A stretch of DNA of 8,461 nucleotides from an uncultured Acidobacteriota bacterium (GTDB lineage: Bacteria > Acidobacteriota > Terriglobia > Terriglobales > Acidobacteriaceae). Below the pieces are notes generated by a model. It was not told the origin of the DNA. It made no database searches and saw nothing but the letters and a program-made list of their open reading frames with translations. Within the stretch, counting starts at the first letter, position 1. Every line of letters begins with the position of its first letter. Where the stretch lies: assembly GCA_903832475.1 (NCBI GenBank), contig CAILBQ010000093.1, positions 1-8,461 on the forward strand, given 5' to 3'. A program made the translations under genes and the position numbers. Positions 1-5,913 of the stretch are shown here, one piece after another.

Positions 1-1401
1 CTTCTTCGAGTCATACACAAAATATCCCTGTGCGTAATTGTCCGTCTCCGACCCAATGATCTTGATCGAATTCTTGTTCGCGCCTACCGTTCCATCCGAA
101 CCAAGCCCATAAAACAAGGCACGAATGGTGCGAGGATCTTCCGTTGAAATTTCAGGATCGTATGCCAGGCTGGTTTGGGTGACATCGTCATCAATGCCAA
201 TCGTGAAATGATTCTTGGGCCGCGCCTTGCTAAGCTCTTCAAAAATGCCCATGACCATTGCCGGGGTAAATTCCTTCGATGACAATCCATACCGCCCACC
301 CACAACGCGCGGCTGGTTTTCAAAATGAAGCGTCCCGTCGGCTGCTCCTTCCGCAATTGCGGTGATCACATCCTGGTAAAGCGGCTCGCCCAGTGAACCT
401 GGCTCCTTGGTCCGATCAAGCACCGCAATCGAGCGAACCGTACTCGGCAACGCCGAAAGAAACGCGGCCGCATCAAAGGGCCTGAACAGCCGGACCTTGA
501 GCACACCAACCTTCTCACCCGTCGCCGCCAGGTAAGAGATTGCTTCTTCCGCGGCGCCCGCACCCGACCCCATCAGAATAATGACGCGATCCGCATCGGC
601 CGCGCCGATATAGTCGAACAAGTTGTATGTGCGGCCCGTCTGCCGTCCAAACCGCTCCATCACGTCCTGCACGATTGTAGGCGTCGCCAGATAGAACGGA
701 TTGCATGCCTCGCGAGCCTGAAAAAACACGTCCGGATTCTGCGCGGTTCCACGCAGGATCGGCCGGTCCGGGCTCAGTGCCCGTCGCTTGTGGGCCACTA
801 CCGTCTGCTCATCCAGCAACGCTCGAATATCTTCGTCGCTGATGGGCAGTATTTTGTTCACTTCATGCGAAGTTCGAAAGCCGTCAAAGAAATGCAGGAA
901 AGGAACCCTCGACTCGAGCGTCGCGATATGCGCAACAAGAGCCAGATCGGCTGCTTCCTGAACAGAGTTGGAACAAAGCATCGCATAGCCCGTGCTGCGG
1001 CAACCCATCACATCCGAGTGATCACCGAAAATCGATAGCGCATGTGTCGCTAGTGCACGGGCGGTCACGTGCATGACGTTGGCTGTCAATTCTCCGGCAA
1101 TCTTATACATATTGGGGATCATCAACAGCAGCCCCTGCGAAGCCGTGAACGTTGTGCTCAACGCGCCCGCCTGCAAAGCCCCATGCATCGCGCCAGCCGC
1201 ACCGCCCTCGCTTTGCAGTTCGGCAATCAGCGGCACAGATCCCCAGAGATTCGGCTTCCGCTCTTCTTTCCATTGATCAGACCACTCTCCCATCGGAGAG
1301 GACGGCGTGATGGGATAAATTGCGATGACTTCAGACAACCGATACGCTACGGAAGCGACCGCTTCGTTGGCGTCAAGAATCACTGTGTCCTGGCTTTTCA
1401 T
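1..1401 (-). CDS. nifJ: Pyruvate:ferredoxin (flavodoxin) oxidoreductase, N-terminal part (3' end outside window)
   Basis: NifJ/PFOR oxidatively decarboxylates pyruvate with CoA to acetyl-CoA and CO2, passing electrons to ferredoxin or flavodoxin; it is a cytoplasmic thiamine-diphosphate and 4Fe-4S enzyme. The frame is open for 467 codons to the left edge, about 40% of the roughly 1170-1200 residues usual for the one-chain enzyme. Visible: the YPITPSSP motif (residues 29-36), ELQSEGGAAGAMHG (61-74), TARALATHALSIFGDHSDVM from residue 113, RTSHEVNKI, and YGLGSDGTVGANKNS (431-445) opening the gamma-like domain. T32, E65 and R115 fall one residue after the pyruvate/thiamine-contacting T31, E64 and R114 of the Desulfovibrio africanus enzyme (numbering from memory), which favours the ATG at 1401. 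An in-frame ATG six codons upstream (1419) is possible. The TPP and ferredoxin-like domains lie outside the window, so completeness is unknown. No frameshift seen. The family call is very secure. Confidence 0.97.
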   Translation of the reverse strand, partial: MKSQDTVILDANEAVASVAYRLSEVIAIYPITPSSPMGEWSDQWKEERKPNLWGSVPLIAELQSEGGAAGAMHGALQAGALSTTFTASQGLLLMIPNMYKIAGELTANVMHVTARALATHALSIFGDHSDVMGCRSTGYAMLCSNSVQEAADLALVAHIATLESRVPFLHFFDGFRTSHEVNKILPISDEDIRALLDEQTVVAHKRRALSPDRPILRGTAQNPDVFFQAREACNPFYLATPTIVQDVMERFGRQTGRTYNLFDYIGAADADRVIILMGSGAGAAEEAISYLAATGEKVGVLKVRLFRPFDAAAFLSALPSTVRSIAVLDRTKEPGSLGEPLYQDVITAIAEGAADGTLHFENQPRVVGGRYGLSSKEFTPAMVMGIFEELSKARPKNHFTIGIDDDVTQTSLAYDPEISTEDPRTIRALFYGLGSDGTVGANKNSIKIIGSETDNYAQGYFVYDSKK

Positions 1402-1404
1402 GGT

Positions 1405-1411
1405 TCTCCCT
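1405..1411 (-). promoter_or_regulatory. Ribosome binding site of nifJ
   Basis: On the minus strand AGGGAGA sits just before the ATG at 1401, with GGGAG ending four bases from it. A second purine run, GGAGG at 1423-1427, lies only three bases before the alternative in-frame ATG at 1419, which is rather close. The site at 1405-1411 together with the residue numbering of family motifs favours 1401. Confidence 0.5.
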
Positions 1412-1544
1412 TGATCCATGGGCCTCCACCACAAACGCCGCCGACTCACCCAGGCTGGCGAAAAAGATGGGAAGCACCCGCTACCAATGTGCTCCTCATG
1501 GCTGGGATCAGGCTGTGATGACTGACACATCCCTGGCCTCAGGC

Positions 1545-1573
1545 GCGTCTTCGTCCCATTCCGACGAAGCCGC
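1545..1573 (-). terminator. Hairpin just after the BrkB-family stop; possible terminator without U-tract
   Basis: CTTCGTC (1549-1555) and GACGAAG (1563-1569) pair perfectly over seven bases around a seven-base loop. Beyond one mismatch, GCG (1545-1547) pairs with CGC (1571-1573). On the minus strand the structure begins about 24 bases after the stop codon of the BrkB-family gene, a typical terminator position. No run of U follows it, so it is not a classic intrinsic terminator; it could be an RNA 3'-end stabiliser or chance. Confidence 0.35.
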
Positions 1574-1596
1574 CGAAAAGCATCCAGAGACGTTTG

Positions 1597-2523
1597 TTAT
1601 GAAGGGATCGTGGGAATGACCGCGGCGGAAGAAGTAAGCGAAGCGGCGGACACGCGCGCTTCAACAGCCGCCGCGCTGATTTCGCTGTCAATCTCGGCGC
1701 CCACCAACAGCATCAAACCACTGATATAAAACCACGTCAGCAGGATAATGACCGCGCCCAGGGATCCATAAGTAATCGAATAATTATTGAAAAAATGAAG
1801 ATATATCCTCAGGCCCAGCGAGGCCATCAGCCACCCCACAATGCCCACTGTCCCGCCGGGAGTGAGCCAGCGCCATCGTCGCGGCTTTAAATCCGGAGCC
1901 CAGCAATACGTCACCGCAAATGACAACGCCAGCAATAGGGTCGCAACCGTCCATCCCGCCAGCCTTGACAAGGTGGCCGCGATGTCCGCCATCCACGCAT
2001 GCCTAATTTGATCGTGGGCGACAGAAGCCAGATAATCGCCTCCCAGCATGCAGGCCAGTTCAAGCGTCACCAGTCCGGTCAGCAGGATTGTCAGCCCAAT
2101 CGCGTATAGCCTTGCAACAAAATAGGATCGCGTTTCGGAAACTTTGTATACACCGTTGAGCGTGTCTTGAATCGCCGAAATGCCTACCGAAGCCGACCAG
2201 ATGGCAGCCACCAGCCCAAACGTCAATTTACCCGAGGAGGCCGCCGCCGTTGTCTCGTTGAACGTACTCAAAACAGTGCCCAGCGCGGCCGTCGGTATCA
2301 CAAGTGCCAGGTAGTGCAGCAGCTTGTCGTAGATTTGCTCGGCTGACTTAGCCGCAAGGCCAAGCAACGAACTGGCGCTGAACAGCGTTGGAAACAAAGC
2401 GAAAAGAAAATAAAACCCCAGTTCAGCCGCGCGCCCGAACAGCCTGTCTGCCAGCAGCGATTTCCACGTCCTCACCGCCACCACCCGCACCGGAATACCT
2501 TGCAAATCCCACAAAGACTTCAA
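1597..2523 (-). CDS. YihY/virulence factor BrkB family inner-membrane protein
   Basis: A polytopic inner-membrane protein of the BrkB/YihY family. The family was once mislabelled ribonuclease BN; its biochemical role is unsettled, with transport or envelope roles proposed. From the TTG at 2523 it has 308 residues, the usual size. About six to seven hydrophobic spans are visible, roughly at 36-56, 70-90, 100-118, 139-160, 189-208, 223-243 and 253-275. Family hallmarks are GRAAELGFYFLFALFPTLF (30-48) and the C-terminal block NNYSITYGSLGAVI followed by LLTWFYISGLMLLVGAEID (261-279). The start is uncertain: an ATG at 2712 gives 371 residues, but the added 63 residues look unlike the family, and a GTG at 2490 (297 residues) has AAGG seven bases upstream. 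TTG is preferred because the family resemblance seems to start at KSLWDLQGIPV; its ribosome site is poor. The gene is divergent from the Omp85 gene and co-oriented with nifJ. Confidence 0.9.
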   Translation of the reverse strand: MKSLWDLQGIPVRVVAVRTWKSLLADRLFGRAAELGFYFLFALFPTLFSASSLLGLAAKSAEQIYDKLLHYLALVIPTAALGTVLSTFNETTAAASSGKLTFGLVAAIWSASVGISAIQDTLNGVYKVSETRSYFVARLYAIGLTILLTGLVTLELACMLGGDYLASVAHDQIRHAWMADIAATLSRLAGWTVATLLLALSFAVTYCWAPDLKPRRWRWLTPGGTVGIVGWLMASLGLRIYLHFFNNYSITYGSLGAVIILLTWFYISGLMLLVGAEIDSEISAAAVEARVSAASLTSSAAVIPTIPS

Positions 2524-2847
2524 CGGCAACAACGCAATAAGCTCGTAAGCTCGCGCCTTGCGGTGGCTTCCAGACGGTCCAATTTGGGCAGAAGTAGAAA
2601 TGGCAGACCTCGTCAACGCTCCAGCTCTGAGTCCGGCAGAATTCCAAACTATCTGGATGGATGGATGCGAGATTCGATGGAGTGATTGCCTGCACCTCAA
2701 AAACAAGCACATCCGTTTTTATCCAGCGAAGTCCGCATCTCTGCACGGGACCGATCGCGCGAATGACAATTCCGAGGAGTGAGATGACCCCGGCCTCTTT
2801 CGCGGCCTCTATCAAACCGCTCGGCACATTTCGGCATCCCATCCAAA
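2524..2847. other. Divergent intergenic block without a confident gene
   Basis: These 324 bases separate the divergent BrkB-family and Omp85 genes and should hold promoters for both. I could not identify a credible -35/-10 pair on either strand. Two minus-strand frames are open across it: one joins the BrkB-family frame (from 2712) and one runs 2911 to 2423. Short plus-strand frames also exist. A 12-base unit is imperfectly repeated at 2791-2802 and 2803-2814 (CGGCCTCT shared). Nothing here resembles a known RNA, operator or mobile element. Confidence 0.5.
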
Positions 2848-2853
2848 ATGGGA
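2837..2853 (+). promoter_or_regulatory. Small hairpin containing the Omp85 start codon
   Basis: TCCCAT (2837-2842) and ATGGGA (2848-2853) form a perfect six-base stem around the loop CCAAA, so the AUG lies in the 3' arm. No good Shine-Dalgarno sequence precedes the start. The stem is short with only three G-C pairs, so an effect on translation is a guess. Confidence 0.25.
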
Positions 2854-5800
2854 GCAGGTAAAATTCGCCATCATTTTCAAGCCAAAAGCCGTGCAATCGA
2901 GAACCGCGCACATCGACCGCTCACAATTTCCTGCTCTTCCTGGATTTGGGCTGTCTTCCTATTACTGGCAATTTCGGCAGGCTCATTCGATCTCAACGCA
3001 CAGACCACTCCATCCAAGCAGGTCCCCGAAACCGCTCCGGCAACTCAACAAATCGTAGATTCCTATGAAGGCCAAAATGTAACTTCGATTCAAATTGCCG
3101 GGCGCCCGGATTTGAAAACATCCCAATTCGAGTCGCTGTTCGCGCAGAAACAAGGCCAGCCTTTCTCGAAAGAGAATGTCGAAAAGACCATACAGGCGCT
3201 CAAAAGCAACGGACACTTCAAAGCCGTGCAACTCCAGGTCATTCCCGATGCCCAGGGAGTTCGCATCCTGCTCGTCCTCGAGCCTGCCGTCTATTTCGGG
3301 TTTTTTTCTTTTCCAGGCGCCGAGCAGTTCTCCTACGCCAAACTCGTTCAGGTAGCTGAGTTCCCTCCAGAAGCCCCCTTCAACACCGACGATGTCGAAC
3401 AGGATCGGCAGAGTCTGATTACCTACTTTCGCCAGGAAGGATTTTTTCAGTGCGAAGTCCAGCCTGAAGTACAAGTCCAGGCCGCCCACGCGATCGCCAA
3501 CGTCATCTTCCATGTCACGCTTCATCATCGAGCTAAGTTCGGCGTGGTCGATATTGGGGGAACTCCGCCGGCAACAGCGACCGCCTTGAGCACAAAGCTT
3601 CACACCTTGCTCGCTCGCCTGCGCGGCGCCGGCATCCGTCCCGGCAAGAGCTACAACCACTCCACCCTCAACCACGCGCAGTTGTACCTGCAGTCCCAGT
3701 TAGAGAAGCAGGGTCACCTCGCCGTTCGCGTGAAATTGGCTGGCGCCGAGTATCATGCCGACACCAACCGGGCAGACATTCACTTCAACATCCACGAAGG
3801 CCCCGAAATTCACGTTGACGTGCAAGGCGCTCACCTCTGGAGCTGGACCCGCAAGTCCCTGCTGCCTGTCTATCAAGGCGTCGGCGTTGACCCTGAATCG
3901 GTAGAAGAAGGCAGACAGGCCCTGGTCTCCTATTTCCAGGGCAAGGGATACTTCGATGCCAGGGTGGAAACCAAATTCACCAAGCAGGCCAATGGCGACA
4001 CTATCCTGTACCAGATCACCAAAGAAAAAAAGCATAAGGTCTCGGCCGTATCTCTGTCGGGCAACCGGCAGATACCTTCGTCGCAATTAACGCCCCATAT
4101 TTCCGTGGAAAAGGCCCACTTTTTTTCACGCGGCAATTTCAATGAAAAGCTTGTACGTGCCAGTGTCGACAACCTCAAAGCCGTGTACGAATCGGAAGGC
4201 TTCAGCAGCGTCCAGGTGGCGTCCTCTGTCGATAATCACGGCGGTGATGTGAAAGTCTCCTTCCGCGTGACAGAAGGCCCGCGCGACATCGTCAGTTCTC
4301 TAAAAATCGAGGGTGCCGACACCTTTCCACAAAGCAAATATGCCCCCGCGGGCCTCAAGCTGGCAGCAGGTCAGCCGTATTCTCAGGCACACGTCGAAGC
4401 CGATCGCGCCAACATCATGGCCAACTATTTAAAGGCTGGCTACCTGACCGCTAGCTTCCGCGAAACCGCCAATGTCGCCGCCAAGAACGATCCTCATCAC
4501 GTGAACGTGGTTTATCACATTTATGAAGGCCCTCTCGTTTTCGCGGCGGATGTCATTACGCTGGGCCGTATGCAGACACGTCAGCGCCTGATCGATGAAG
4601 ATGTTTCCGCGATCAAGCCCGGAACTCCCCTCACCGAAACGCAACTTCTCACCGCAGGAAGCCGCCTTTACGACCACACCGGCGTATTCGACTGGGCAGA
4701 AGTCGACCCGAAAAGACAGATCACAACGCAAACGAAAGAAGACATCCTAGTCAAAGTGCACGAAGCCAAACGAAATCAAATTACCTACGGCTTCGGCTTC
4801 GAAGTAATCAATCGCGGGGGCAGCCTTCCCAGCGGAACCGTGTCCCTTCCCAACCTTCCGCCAATCGGTCTGCCGTCCAATTTCAAAACTGACCAGGCGA
4901 CATTCTATGGGCCTCGTGGAACCTTCCAATACACCCGTAATAACTTCCGCGGAAAGGGGGAGTCAATTTCCTTTACTGGCTTCGCTGGCCGTCTCGATCA
5001 GCGGGTCGCCGCGTACTACATCGACCCAAACCTTCGCTGGTCCCCATGGAAGGCGACCACCTCTCTTTCCTATGAAAACAATGAAGAGAATCCCATCTTC
5101 TCATCGCGCCAGGAGCTTGGCAGCTTCCAACTGCAGCGCTACATCGACAAAGCTAAAGCGAACACGCTTTTCCTGCGTTACGCCTTCACGCAAACCGATC
5201 TCACCCGCATTGAAATCCCCGAATTGGTGACTGCGGCCGATCAGCACGTGCGCCTGTCTACCATTGGCGTCAACTTTACGCATGACACGCGCGATAACGC
5301 TCTCGACGAACACAAAGGCATGCTCGATTCATCGGAGCTGAACTTCAACACCACCAAGCTCGGATCAAGCGTCAACTTCGTCAAGTACAACGGGCAGGCC
5401 GCCTACTATAAGGAAGCTTTTCATCACATCGTCTGGGCTAATAGCCTCCGCGTTGGTCTGGCTCAGCCCTTCGCCTCCAGCCGCGTTCCCTTGAGCGAAG
5501 CGTTCTTTACCGGAGGCGGCAACTCTCTTCGCGGATTCCCGCTCGACGGCGCAGGTCCACAGCGAAACATCTACGTGTGCAGCAGCGGCCAGACAGCTCC
5601 CAATTGCCCTCAAATTCAAGTGCCCAGCGGCGGCAACGAGTTGCTCTTGATCAACAGCGAAGCCCGCATTCCGCTGCCGTTCAAAAAAGGCCTCAGCATC
5701 GTTGGCTTCTACGACGGCGGAAACGTCTTTCCCAATGTCGGCTTTCACGACTTCACCAAGTTATATTCCAACAACGTCGGCGTGGGGCTTCGCTATGCAA

Positions 5801-5901
5801 CCCCGGTCGGTCCCGTTCGCATCGATCTTGGCCGCAATCTGAATCCCGTCCAGGGTGTGCAGGCAACGCAGTACTTCATCAGCATCGGACAAGCGTTCTA
5901 G
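2848..5901 (+). CDS. bamA: Omp85-family outer-membrane assembly protein (BamA/TamA-like) with seven POTRA-like domains
   Basis: An Omp85 protein acts in the outer membrane to insert or assemble beta-barrel proteins, with POTRA domains in the periplasm. The 1017 residues show: a signal peptide with a basic n-region, hydrophobic core at 33-45 and probable cleavage after LNA (51/52); seven POTRA-like repeats near 76-147, 148-228, 229-319, 320-396, 397-478, 479-562 and 563-642, several ending in an EGP-type turn; then a 375-residue barrel starting at QITYGFGFEV. Barrel hallmarks are FYGPRG (686-691), GGGNSLRGF (889-897, the conserved loop-6 RGF) and GPVRIDLGRNLNP (988-1000). The C-terminal residue is F, as in barrel beta-signals. 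ATG 2848 is the only usual start after an in-frame stop at 2785; its ribosome site is weak and the n-region is long. TamB-like coding follows after 12 bases. BamA usually has five POTRAs and TamA three, so it may be the main BamA or a TamA-type paralogue; the symbol is provisional. Confidence 0.93.
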   Translation: MGAGKIRHHFQAKSRAIENRAHRPLTISCSSWIWAVFLLLAISAGSFDLNAQTTPSKQVPETAPATQQIVDSYEGQNVTSIQIAGRPDLKTSQFESLFAQKQGQPFSKENVEKTIQALKSNGHFKAVQLQVIPDAQGVRILLVLEPAVYFGFFSFPGAEQFSYAKLVQVAEFPPEAPFNTDDVEQDRQSLITYFRQEGFFQCEVQPEVQVQAAHAIANVIFHVTLHHRAKFGVVDIGGTPPATATALSTKLHTLLARLRGAGIRPGKSYNHSTLNHAQLYLQSQLEKQGHLAVRVKLAGAEYHADTNRADIHFNIHEGPEIHVDVQGAHLWSWTRKSLLPVYQGVGVDPESVEEGRQALVSYFQGKGYFDARVETKFTKQANGDTILYQITKEKKHKVSAVSLSGNRQIPSSQLTPHISVEKAHFFSRGNFNEKLVRASVDNLKAVYESEGFSSVQVASSVDNHGGDVKVSFRVTEGPRDIVSSLKIEGADTFPQSKYAPAGLKLAAGQPYSQAHVEADRANIMANYLKAGYLTASFRETANVAAKNDPHHVNVVYHIYEGPLVFAADVITLGRMQTRQRLIDEDVSAIKPGTPLTETQLLTAGSRLYDHTGVFDWAEVDPKRQITTQTKEDILVKVHEAKRNQITYGFGFEVINRGGSLPSGTVSLPNLPPIGLPSNFKTDQATFYGPRGTFQYTRNNFRGKGESISFTGFAGRLDQRVAAYYIDPNLRWSPWKATTSLSYENNEENPIFSSRQELGSFQLQRYIDKAKANTLFLRYAFTQTDLTRIEIPELVTAADQHVRLSTIGVNFTHDTRDNALDEHKGMLDSSELNFNTTKLGSSVNFVKYNGQAAYYKEAFHHIVWANSLRVGLAQPFASSRVPLSEAFFTGGGNSLRGFPLDGAGPQRNIYVCSSGQTAPNCPQIQVPSGGNELLLINSEARIPLPFKKGLSIVGFYDGGNVFPNVGFHDFTKLYSNNVGVGLRYATPVGPVRIDLGRNLNPVQGVQATQYFISIGQAF

Positions 5902-5903
5902 CG

Positions 5904-5908
5904 AGGAG
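5904..5908 (+). promoter_or_regulatory. Ribosome binding site fixing the GTG start of tamB
   Basis: AGGAG lies five bases before GTG 5914. The in-frame ATG at 5926 would be 17 bases away, too far, so GTG is the likely start. The site lies in the 12-base gap after the Omp85 stop codon, consistent with translation of both genes from one mRNA. Confidence 0.75.
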
Positions 5909-5913
5909 CTCCA

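Larger units (their letters stand above)
1402..1596. other. Spacer between the BrkB-family gene and nifJ
   Basis: This 195-base gap separates two genes that both read on the minus strand. It holds a hairpin near the BrkB-family stop (1545-1573) and the nifJ ribosome binding site. I found no convincing -35/-10 pair for nifJ and no RNA gene. A gap of this size leaves room for an independent nifJ promoter, so co-transcription of the two genes is not implied. Confidence 0.6.

Noticed and set aside
1373..1477. Minus-strand 34-codon frame with GTG start overlapping the nifJ start, considered as a leader peptide
   Set aside because: No Shine-Dalgarno sequence, rare start codon, no attenuator structure and no runs of regulatory codons.
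1446..1499. Minus-strand 17-codon frame with ATG in the gap upstream of nifJ
   Set aside because: No ribosome site and too short to judge; likely chance.
1069..1518. Plus-strand open frame of 149 codons
   Set aside because: Lies mostly antisense to nifJ, whose motifs are unmistakable; the product is rich in R, H and P as expected for an antisense shadow, with no family resemblance.
1597..2523. Naming the BrkB-family protein ribonuclease BN
   Set aside because: The old name comes from a misassignment; true RNase BN is the RNase Z homologue ElaC, and this protein is a polytopic membrane protein.
2524..2712. N-terminal extension of the BrkB-family protein to an ATG at 2712
   Set aside because: The extra 63 residues show no hydrophobic span or family similarity and would make the protein clearly longer than usual; kept only as an alternative start.
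2791..2814. Two 12-base imperfect tandem copies as an operator
   Set aside because: Only two short copies with no dyad symmetry and no promoter beside them; chance is as likely.
2983..3675. Minus-strand open frame of 230 codons
   Set aside because: Lies wholly antisense to the POTRA region of the Omp85 gene; the product has no recognisable domain and no ribosome site was evident.
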